Source: a bacterium
GTDB lineage: Bacteria; CBDUZB01; JAGLHV01
DNA: 5,108 nucleotides
Reading direction: 5' to 3'
Assembly (NCBI GenBank): GCA_023132075.1
Contig: JAGLYT010000129.1
Coordinates: forward strand, 1 to 5,108
The notes beneath the pieces were generated by a model that saw only the letters and a list, made by a program, of their open reading frames with translations, was not told the DNA's origin and did not search any database. This document shows, piece by piece, positions 1 through 4,934 of the stretch. Position numbers and translations under genes: made by a program. Each line of letters starts with the position of its first letter. Within the stretch, counting starts at the first letter, position 1.

Positions 1-812
1 GGCTTTTTGAAAATAATACTGCCGGCAATGACTATTTAGGAATATTAGATTTAACCGGGTCCCCCTTTCTTTTGGCTGGTAGTTTGCTGCCTGTTATCGA
101 AGAGTTGGGGTCACTTTCTCCTGCTTCACCGGATTTTGTTCAGAGTAGTGTGGGGAATACTCTCTTCTTTGCCGGCAGCGGGGTGCCTCAAACATTAGAA
201 AATATCGTTGATTCGAGCGGAACCGTTTCAGCAGTGCGGGTGGATATTTATCGTTTCCATTATTATTATTTAACGCAGGACAATTCTGGTAATATTGCCG
301 GTAAAGGATATAGATATAATTTAATCTTATGGAAAAGTGTTGAGTACGCCGGTTATAATCAAATTAATGCTGCTGCCATTCCGGATGCAACTAAAAGAAG
401 TAATACTGTTACAGCCCTTCATAATAATGGGATACTTTGTGCCTGGGATTGTTCAGAAGATGATGTTACTGCCGCTTTTTATTCCTTAACTGCCGGAGGT
501 AGTATTAATGCTGATGCTGCTCATACTATTTCTCAGGATTCAATAGATGATATAAAGATGCTTACCGGTATTTCGGGAAGCGGTTTTAAATACGGTGTTT
601 CTTTTAATACGAGTACCGGTTTTCAAACTAATAAACCGGTTCCGCAATTTGCTGCAGCTTCCGGTCATTTTCCCGGGGGGTTTGAAGTCCTTGTTGTCGG
701 TTCTTCCGGGGGGCGTCAGGTATTTGTCCGACTTGTACTGGTGAGCCAGGGGGTGGGAGGCATACAGGTTGAGGAACAAATAATTCTTTGTAATGTTAGA
801 GATTTATGGTGA
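1..812 (+). CDS. 3' part of a probable secreted, pilin-like protein (5' end outside window)
   Basis: The frame is open from the left edge (first complete codon at base 3) with no stop before TAG/TGA-type termination at 810-812, so 269 residues of a longer protein are visible. A TTG at 72 could be read as a start, but it has no ribosome binding site and lies inside continuous open frame, so I treat the gene as truncated by the window. There is no membrane segment in the visible part. It is rich in Gly, Ser, Asn, Thr and aromatics, as in extracellular beta-rich proteins (for example the tract DIYRFHYYYL). The last 30 residues (RLVLVSQGVGG then VEEQIIL) follow the same hydrophobic-alternating pattern as the C-terminus of the PilW-like protein at 1511-2173 (IEIVLTVSKGVG then KETFILR). 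From this and the neighbouring genes I infer a minor pilin or pilus-associated protein. The N-terminal prepilin segment that would prove it is not in view. Function is otherwise unrecognised. Confidence 0.75.
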   Translation, partial: LFENNTAGNDYLGILDLTGSPFLLAGSLLPVIEELGSLSPASPDFVQSSVGNTLFFAGSGVPQTLENIVDSSGTVSAVRVDIYRFHYYYLTQDNSGNIAGKGYRYNLILWKSVEYAGYNQINAAAIPDATKRSNTVTALHNNGILCAWDCSEDDVTAAFYSLTAGGSINADAAHTISQDSIDDIKMLTGISGSGFKYGVSFNTSTGFQTNKPVPQFAAASGHFPGGFEVLVVGSSGGRQVFVRLVLVSQGVGGIQVEEQIILCNVRDLW

Positions 813-890
813 ACAAACATAAAACAATTAGACAAACTGATTTTAAAAAAAAGACAGCACAGGGTAAAATAAAAAAACTTAGTTTTACTC

Positions 891-919
891 TTGACAGATT
901 TTCGAAATAGAGATATATT
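891..919 (+). promoter_or_regulatory. Sigma-70-type promoter of the pilV-pilW-HAMP operon
   Basis: A consensus -35 TTGACA (891-896), exactly 17 bases of spacer, then a -10 TATATT (914-919). Transcription would begin near 926 and leave a leader of about 60 bases before the ATG at 989. It is the only strong promoter between the upstream gene and the pilin operon. Confidence 0.75.
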
Positions 920-988
920 ATTTGTTAGTGGAAGAAAATATTTATTTTAGGGCAATTTAAAAAAAGAGGATTGTAAAGGGTAAGTATA

Positions 989-1492
989 ATGGAAAAGGAA
1001 AAATTTAGTAAAATAAAAGAAAAAAAGGGAATGACCCTTATTGAATTAATAGTGGGGATGGCTCTTTTATCTGTTATCTTATTAGGTCTTATTCCCATAT
1101 TGACTATGGTAATGAAGGGTAATGTTCGGGATAGATGGGATACCCTGGCTATGCAGCGGGCAGAAGAACTTATTGAAATAATAAAAAGGGTTGCTTCAAC
1201 CAGTACAGGGTATGCTTCAGGTGATACCAATGATGACGGGAGTATTGATTCCGGGACGATGGCAGCGCCTACCTATCGAGAAGTTATATTAAGTAATGGT
1301 AATCATCAGGATCCGTTTAATCCCATTCGTTTATCTGCAGGTGCGTCAGGCATATTTGCCAATCGGCGATACAGTGTAGCAACTACAGTTGTAGGTATTA
1401 CCAGTTATAAAACCGTAACTGTTTGGGTGGAGCCTATTAATTCTTCATTATTGCGGACAGTAACGATAGAAACAATTATTTCAGAGCCGTAA
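989..1492 (+). CDS. PilV/GspI-like type IV minor prepilin
   Basis: A 167-residue type IV prepilin. The N-terminus has a charged 14-residue leader ending in KKG, then MTLIE and a hydrophobic helix (about residues 15-42). This is the class III signal cut by prepilin peptidase PilD after Gly14, with the conserved Glu at mature position +5 (Glu19). The helix would anchor the protein in the inner membrane and then pack into the pilus or pseudopilus core. Length, the short globular domain and its place directly before a PilW-like gene suggest the PilV/GspI class; no diagnostic motif separates these, so that subclass is inferred. Residues 79-87 (DTNDDGSID) match an EF-hand/dockerin-type calcium loop, DxNxDGxID. 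The start has AAAGGG at 975-980, 8 bases upstream. First gene of an operon, 18 bases before the next start. Confidence 0.9.
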   Translation: MEKEKFSKIKEKKGMTLIELIVGMALLSVILLGLIPILTMVMKGNVRDRWDTLAMQRAEELIEIIKRVASTSTGYASGDTNDDGSIDSGTMAAPTYREVILSNGNHQDPFNPIRLSAGASGIFANRRYSVATTVVGITSYKTVTVWVEPINSSLLRTVTIETIISEP

Positions 1493-1494
1493 AC

Positions 1495-1501
1495 AGAAGG
1501 G
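1495..1501 (+). promoter_or_regulatory. Ribosome binding site deciding the PilW-like start
   Basis: AGAAGGG lies directly against the ATG at 1502, which leaves no room for initiation there, but 9 bases before the in-frame ATG at 1511. The later ATG is therefore preferred; it gives an 8-residue prepilin leader. Confidence 0.6.
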
Positions 1502-1510
1502 ATGAAAAAA

Positions 1511-2173
1511 ATGATAAAAAAGAAAAATAGAGGATTTACTCTGATTGAGACGATGGTTACCCTTGCTATTTTAGGGTTGATTATGTTAGCAGCTACTTCG
1601 GTATATAAGGGCAGCACAATGCTTTGGATAAAGACAGATCAGCAAAGAGATGTTCAGCAAAATGCCCGGATTGCTCTTCAACAAATGATTAGAGAAATAC
1701 GACAGGCAGGGTATGTATTTGGGAATGCGGATACAGGTAGTGGGGGAAACGGACCGGCGATTGATACTGCTGAAGCTAACAGGATTGTTTTTAACGCCGT
1801 AGTGCGGGACGTGGATGGCAGTGGAGGTAAGGGTAAGGAGTTGGATTGGGCGGTTAATGTAGATACCGAGACAATTACTTTTTCTATTCCTTTCGGGACA
1901 ACGAAAGTTCAAAGACATTCTGTAAGCCGCGGGGGAGAGACGAACGATAAGGACTTTACTTTTCCTGCAGTAAAAGTAACGGGCCTTAATTTTGCTTATA
2001 AAGATAGTGTTGGAGCCCCTTTAGCATCTCCTGTTGTTGGTGATCCCCGCTATGATATTCGTTATATTGAAATTGTTTTAACCGTAAGTAAGGGAGTCGG
2101 ACAGGAAGGTACTGCAGCAGGAAAGGAAACCTTTATTTTAAGAGGAGGGGTAAGTCCGCCCAATTTAAATTAA
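1511..2173 (+). CDS. PilW-like type IV minor prepilin
   Basis: A 220-residue prepilin (223 if the ATG at 1502 is used). The basic leader MIKKKNRG is followed by FTLIETMVTLAILGLIML: the prepilin peptidase site is Gly8|Phe9, Glu13 is the +5 glutamate, and the hydrophobic helix spans about residues 9-30. Next comes a polar helix with the pattern QQNARIALQQMIREIRQAGY (about 49-68), typical of PilW/GspJ-type subunits where the pilin helix leaves the membrane. The C-terminal half is beta-rich and ends in IEIVLTV and ETFILRG strands. A glycine-rich acidic stretch (RDVDGSGGKGK, about 99-109) sits where many PilW-like proteins have a DxDG turn. It lies in the same operon as the PilV-like gene and probably forms part of the same priming complex at the pilus tip. 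The subclass is inferred; the prepilin assignment is firm. Confidence 0.9.
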   Translation: MIKKKNRGFTLIETMVTLAILGLIMLAATSVYKGSTMLWIKTDQQRDVQQNARIALQQMIREIRQAGYVFGNADTGSGGNGPAIDTAEANRIVFNAVVRDVDGSGGKGKELDWAVNVDTETITFSIPFGTTKVQRHSVSRGGETNDKDFTFPAVKVTGLNFAYKDSVGAPLASPVVGDPRYDIRYIEIVLTVSKGVGQEGTAAGKETFILRGGVSPPNLN

Positions 2174-2184
2174 GAACGAATTAG

Positions 2185-2190
2185 AAAGGA
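2185..2190 (+). promoter_or_regulatory. Ribosome binding site deciding the HAMP protein start
   Basis: AAAGGA ends one base before the ATG at 2192 but 7 bases before the in-frame ATG at 2198. The second ATG is the likelier start. Confidence 0.55.
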
Positions 2191-2197
2191 AATGGAT

Positions 2198-2764
2198 ATG
2201 GCCGAAAAAAAAGGGGAATATAAAAGGAAGGTTAAGCTTATAAAAATAAAGTTCCAGATGAGATTTATTATCATTATATTATTATTAATGTTTTTAACCG
2301 GAATGGTTGTATCCTGGGGAACTTATTGTTTGGATAGGGCTATAGTTAACCAATTAGTAGAAGTTGATGTCTTTAGAGTCCTGCTGACATCATGGGTTTT
2401 ATTGCTTATTGTTATAGGGGTGGGACTTAGTATTTTAGTGTCTCATCGGGTTGCCGGGCCTATTTATCGTTTTGAAAAAATTTTTGATAAATTGATGGGA
2501 GGAAATTTAAACCAAAAAGTATTTTTGCGGAAAGAGGATGAATTACAGGAACTGTCAGAAAAATTAAATTGCGTAATCAAATTTATGCGAGATGAAATTG
2601 TAAAAGAAAGAGAAAATGTAGAATTGATTAGTAAAGAAATAGAAATGATTGATGAAAGTATTTCTAAAAAATCGTCCGGTAGTGAAGAATTTGTTAAAAT
2701 GTCTAATTCTTTAAAAGACATTAAGGAACGGATAAAAAAAATTAATACTGCGTTTACCGTATAA
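2198..2764 (+). CDS. Two-TM HAMP-domain protein without a visible output domain
   Basis: A 188-residue inner-membrane protein (190 from the ATG at 2192). A basic N-terminus (about 1-21) precedes TM1 (about 22-44), a short outer loop of roughly 17 residues, TM2 (about 62-82) and then a HAMP-type signal relay (about 83-130). That segment contains SHRVAGPIYRFEK, the GNL turn and the DEL motif typical of HAMP domains. The remainder (about 130-185) is a charged, Glu/Lys-rich helix that could form a coiled coil. It ends without a kinase, GGDEF or chemoreceptor signalling domain, so it cannot be a complete receptor alone. It follows the PilW-like gene by 24 bases, so it is very likely co-transcribed with the minor pilins. 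I infer a relay or scaffold connecting the pilus machine to a partner protein; the actual partner is unknown. Confidence 0.85.
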   Translation: MAEKKGEYKRKVKLIKIKFQMRFIIIILLLMFLTGMVVSWGTYCLDRAIVNQLVEVDVFRVLLTSWVLLLIVIGVGLSILVSHRVAGPIYRFEKIFDKLMGGNLNQKVFLRKEDELQELSEKLNCVIKFMRDEIVKERENVELISKEIEMIDESISKKSSGSEEFVKMSNSLKDIKERIKKINTAFTV

Positions 2765-2835
2765 AGAATTATTGTAGTTAAAAGTTTAAGAATTTTTCCC
2801 ACCTTAAAAGAGTATTTTTCCCTGTACAATTTATC

Positions 2836-2864
2836 TTGACAAATCTTAAGAAGCGTGTTATTTT
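2836..2864 (+). promoter_or_regulatory. Promoter upstream of the c-di-GMP riboswitch
   Basis: The -35 is a perfect TTGACA (2836-2841), followed by 17 bases and the -10 TATTTT (2859-2864). Transcription would begin near 2871, about 30 bases before the aptamer. The resulting leader of about 240 bases ahead of the pilX-like ATG holds the riboswitch and its terminator. Confidence 0.65.
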
Positions 2865-2901
2865 TATATAGAGAAGCATTAGAGTAAATGTTCTTTTAAA
2901 G

Positions 2902-2999
2902 TTTTATATCGATAAAGGCAAACCATCTGTAAAGGTGGGGCGCAAAGCTGCGGACCCGTTACTAAGTAATGACGGGCAGCCGGGTTGCCGAAGGTAAAA
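2902..2999 (+). ncRNA. Class I cyclic-di-GMP riboswitch (GEMM-I) aptamer
   Basis: The conserved GEMM-I core is present in order. GGCAAACC lies at 2917-2924. A hairpin CCATCT/AGGTGG follows (2923-2928 with 2933-2938) capped by the GNRA tetraloop GTAA (2929-2932). Next is GGGGCGCAAAGC (2937-2948), then a second hairpin with base GCTG/CAGC (2947-2950 with 2977-2980) and upper stem CCCGT/ACGGG (2955-2959 with 2972-2976). The closing strand is GGGTTGCCGA (2982-2991). GGCAA (2917-2921) and TTGCC (2985-2989) can pair, and the outer TTTTA/TAAAA ends (2902-2906, 2995-2999) can close the element. The base before the C of GGCAAACC is G, which suits c-di-GMP rather than the A found in cGAMP-selective variants. 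The aptamer boundaries are approximate. It lies between a promoter and a terminator ahead of a pilX-like gene, so it should set transcription of that gene. Confidence 0.93.
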
Positions 3000-3014
3000 A
3001 GAGAAAAAAGAAAT

Positions 3015-3055
3015 AAACCGGGTTATCCGCAGCAAAACGGGAAATCCGGTTTTTT
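3015..3055 (+). terminator. Intrinsic terminator serving as riboswitch expression platform
   Basis: The arms 3015-3029 and 3038-3052 form a stem of about 15 pairs with one A/A mismatch (3025/3042) and two G-T wobbles; the base is AAACCGG/CCGGTTT. The loop is CAGCAAAA, and six T residues follow (3050-3055). It lies 16 bases after the aptamer and 40 bases before the ribosome binding site, as expected for transcription control. The segment 3026-3033 (TCCGCAGC) is the exact reverse complement of aptamer bases 2947-2954 (GCTGCGGA), giving a candidate alternative pairing. Whether ligand turns the gene on or off cannot be read from the sequence alone. Confidence 0.85.
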
Positions 3056-3094
3056 AATAGGAACTACATAGCCTGCAAGTTGTGAAGTTTGACT

Positions 3095-3101
3095 AAGGAG
3101 G
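3095..3101 (+). promoter_or_regulatory. Ribosome binding site deciding the PilX-like start
   Basis: A full-strength AAGGAGG lies 8 bases before the ATG at 3110. An in-frame TTG at 3089 lies upstream of this site and would translate through it, so it is not the start. Confidence 0.85.
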
Positions 3102-3109
3102 AAGAAAAA

Positions 3110-4222
3110 ATGAATAAAAAAAACATGTTTTTATTAACGGAAAAAGGCATTGTTTTACCCCTGGTTATTTTAATGATTTTGGTTTTAATTCCTGTAGGAA
3201 TGGGTTTATCCAATTTAACCAAAATAGAGACGGTAGCAACGGTAACCGCTAAAAGTACGACGCAGGCAATTCAGTTGGCTGACGCCGGAATAAGTAGGGC
3301 ACTGGCTCAAATAACTAATGATCCCGGTTACACAGGGTTTCCTACTTTTTCTTGGGCATGTTCTTTGGTCTCTTCTTCGGCAGCTCTTCCGGTAGTTTTA
3401 CCGCCTATGGATACTTTGTCTTCCGGACAGTATTCTATCGGTGTTTCCACTCCGGGTACTATTCCTCCCGGAGAAATTGATGTATTGCCGGAAGGCCGAT
3501 ATCAGATAAGTGCTATTGGTTTGGTGCCTAACATGAGGAAGCTACGGGAAAAAAGAAAAATAGTTGTTATAGCTAGGCGAATAGATATTTCCCCTTTTGA
3601 TTTTGCGGTTACTGCAGGAGACGGGGGGGTTGATCTTTCCGGGGGAGATTGCCTGATTCAGGGGGATGTTATTACCAGTGGTACTGTTACTAATCCGGAA
3701 CGGGTTACCGGAACGGTTACCGAAGGAGACAGCTCCGTGGATGATTTTGAACCTCCGGAAATGCCGGGGGCCTTTGATGCTGATTTGGGAGTTATAAATC
3801 TATTGGGGAATACGGATTTAGAGTTAAGTACAGGGACTTATATTTGTAGTTCTATAAGTATTGCAGGAAATGCCAGTATAACCATAAATGGTCCGGTGAC
3901 TATATATTGTTCCGGTAATATTGATGCCGGAGGCACGGGTTTTGTAAATCTCTCGCAGGATGCAACTGACCTTCTCCTTTATGGAACAGGGCCGGTTGGT
4001 AGTACTATAACTTTTGACGGTACTGCGGATCTTTATGCCGCTGTATATGCTCCTGATTATGATGCTATTTTATCAGGAACCAGTCTTGCTGATGGGTCGA
4101 TGAATGTGCATGGGTTTACTTCTTTAGGAACGGCAAATATGGATTATGATGATGATTTAGCAGGAGCACCGGGTGGAATACTTACCACCAGAATATTATC
4201 ATGGAGGGAAGATAAGATTTAA
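3110..4222 (+). CDS. PilX/GspK-like minor pilin with a beta-rich passenger domain
   Basis: A 370-residue protein. The short polar leader ends in EKG (11-13). A hydrophobic helix follows (IVLPLVILMILVLIPVG, about 14-35), then a helical segment rich in Thr and Ala (TTQAIQLADAGISRALAQI, about 50-68). This is the layout of the PilX N-terminal family. The mature +5 position is Leu18 rather than Glu, as in GspK, the pseudopilin placed at the fibre tip. From about residue 163 the protein changes to repeated short Gly-rich strands (for example GTVTGT-like and SISIAGNASITING). It ends in a YAAVYAPDYDAILSG tract, a DYDDDL motif (345-350) and a terminal SWRE. I recognise this pattern from pilus-linked beta-helix domains (DUF7305-like); that name is from memory, not a search. 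Expected location is the pilus tip or cell surface. It is transcribed from its own promoter behind a c-di-GMP riboswitch and ends at a strong terminator, so it is regulated apart from the PilV/PilW-like genes. Confidence 0.88.
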   Translation: MNKKNMFLLTEKGIVLPLVILMILVLIPVGMGLSNLTKIETVATVTAKSTTQAIQLADAGISRALAQITNDPGYTGFPTFSWACSLVSSSAALPVVLPPMDTLSSGQYSIGVSTPGTIPPGEIDVLPEGRYQISAIGLVPNMRKLREKRKIVVIARRIDISPFDFAVTAGDGGVDLSGGDCLIQGDVITSGTVTNPERVTGTVTEGDSSVDDFEPPEMPGAFDADLGVINLLGNTDLELSTGTYICSSISIAGNASITINGPVTIYCSGNIDAGGTGFVNLSQDATDLLLYGTGPVGSTITFDGTADLYAAVYAPDYDAILSGTSLADGSMNVHGFTSLGTANMDYDDDLAGAPGGILTTRILSWREDKI

Positions 4223-4229
4223 TTTTTTA

Positions 4230-4325
4230 GGGTTTACCGAGAAAATAAAAACCGGGTTATCTATAGTAAAAAAAAAAGGGTAACTCGGTTTTTTTTTATG
4301 GATATTATATAACCTATAAATTGTA
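4230..4325 (+). repeat. Diverged second copy of the riboswitch 3' end and expression platform
   Basis: This stretch aligns with 2982-3085 of the riboswitch leader. GGGTTTACCGA (4230-4240) matches GGGTTGCCGA (2982-2991). After a gap of about 14 bases, ACCGGGTTATC is identical in both (4251-4261 and 3017-3027). CTATAGT (4261-4267) differs from CCGCAGC (3027-3033) only by transitions. The second arm and T tract match, and TATAACCTATAAATTGT (4308-4324) matches CATAGCCTGCAAGTTGT. Most differences are C to T or G to A. The aptamer core motifs (GGCAAACC, GCAAAGC) are absent upstream, where coding sequence lies instead. I infer a partial duplication that drifted toward AT, or two members of a dispersed element. 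Confidence 0.6.
4247..4297 (+). terminator. Intrinsic terminator after the pilX-like gene
   Basis: The arms 4247-4262 and 4278-4293 pair almost fully, with core ACCGGGTTA/TAACTCGGT and a few G-T wobbles. The loop is A-rich (15 bases), and the 3' arm runs into nine T residues (4289-4297). It lies 25 bases after the stop codon and isolates the pilX-like unit from the pilZ gene. Confidence 0.88.
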
Positions 4326-4404
4326 AAAATTAAAAAACTTTTGTAAAATAATATCAGGGAATATTTTTTTCCCGGAAACTTAGAAAGAAAACCAAATTTT
4401 TTCC

Positions 4405-4433
4405 TTGTCAAATAAAGAGTAATTTTGTATATT
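4405..4433 (+). promoter_or_regulatory. Promoter of the PilZ-domain gene
   Basis: The -35 TTGTCA (4405-4410) is followed by 17 bases and a -10 TATATT (4428-4433). Transcription would begin near 4440 and give a leader of about 40 bases. The spacing and -10 are identical to those of the pilin operon promoter at 891-919. No riboswitch fits in this short leader. Confidence 0.72.
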
Positions 4434-4478
4434 AAAGACAGGTACGTTCTTATAAATACTTTTTATTAGAAGGGTAAT

Positions 4479-4934
4479 ATGGTTAAAAAAGAAAGAAGAA
4501 AACATCCCAGGTTTCCGATTATTTCTGATTTGGTTGAGCCTGTTATGTTAAAAGTTTCTTCCTGTGAGATTAAGGAAGGGGTTCCGGGAATTATGCTGGA
4601 TTTGAGCGCGGGAGGGATGGTAGTAATTACTTTTATTCCTTTACAGGAAGGGTCTTTGCTGGAATTAACTATAAATCTTCCCGGATTAAAAATCGAAAAA
4701 GCAGAGGGAAAAATAGTTAGAGTGGAAGAGAAGGCGGGAACTTATGCCGTAGGTATAGGGTTTTTTAAATTAAGTAAAAAGGTAAAAGAAAAAATTAAAC
4801 AAATGGCTAAAGATTTTCACCATTGTAAAATAAGACAGCTTAACGGTGAAAAAAATATCTGTTTCAAAGAATGTTCTTATTATTTGCTTTGTTCTCAAAC
4901 TATAAAAGGCCATACGAAAAAAAATAAAAAATAA
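4479..4934 (+). CDS. PilZ-domain c-di-GMP-binding protein with C-terminal cysteine cluster
   Basis: A 151-residue soluble protein. The PilZ signature is complete: the arginine switch RRKHPRF (Arg7 and Arg11, RxxxR) near the N-terminus and DLSAGG (41-46; D-x-S-x-x-G) about 30 residues later, followed by the beta-barrel strands of the fold to about residue 97. These are the residues that hold a c-di-GMP dimer in known PilZ domains. A basic helix (about 98-111) leads to an added tail, HHC at 114-116, then C128, C132 and C138 (spacing C-x11-C-x3-C-x5-C), and the protein ends in a Lys-rich stretch. The tail could bind metal or an Fe-S centre; that is inference. The start is supported by AGAAGGG (4468-4474) 4 bases before the ATG. 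It is a single-gene unit with its own promoter, beside a c-di-GMP-controlled pilin. A role in pilus output or motility is plausible but unproven. Confidence 0.92.
   Translation: MVKKERRKHPRFPIISDLVEPVMLKVSSCEIKEGVPGIMLDLSAGGMVVITFIPLQEGSLLELTINLPGLKIEKAEGKIVRVEEKAGTYAVGIGFFKLSKKVKEKIKQMAKDFHHCKIRQLNGEKNICFKECSYYLLCSQTIKGHTKKNKK

Noticed and set aside
72-74. TTG at 72 as the start of the first gene
   Set aside because: No ribosome binding site precedes it and the same frame is open to the window's left edge, so the gene most likely begins upstream.
862-890. Hairpin GGGTAAAA/TTTTACTC as terminator for the first gene
   Set aside because: The stem is AT-rich with a 13-base loop and there is no T tract after it; it also abuts the -35 element at 891.
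2785-2817. TTTAAG/CTTAAA hairpin followed by a T run as terminator of the HAMP operon
   Set aside because: Only six A/T-dominated pairs with a 12-base loop, and the T run is separated from the stem; too weak to call.
2464-2829. Minus-strand open frames, the longest antisense to the HAMP and pilin genes (also 540-779, 925-1230, 1586-1918, 4199-4411, 4770-4955)
   Set aside because: They overlap well-supported plus-strand genes or terminator sequence, lack ribosome binding sites, and encode no recognisable domain.
3089-3109. TTG at 3089 as an alternative start for the pilX-like gene
   Set aside because: It lies upstream of, and in frame through, the AAGGAGG ribosome binding site at 3095-3101, which is ideally spaced for the ATG at 3110.
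4160-4245. A complete second c-di-GMP aptamer ahead of the 4247-4297 terminator
   Set aside because: Only the GGGTTTACCGA end resembles GEMM-I; GGCAAACC, the GNRA hairpin and GCAAAGC are absent and the space is coding sequence.
4357-4373. GGGAA/TTCCC hairpin upstream of the pilZ promoter
   Set aside because: Five base pairs with no T tract or partner site; probably chance in a T-rich gap.
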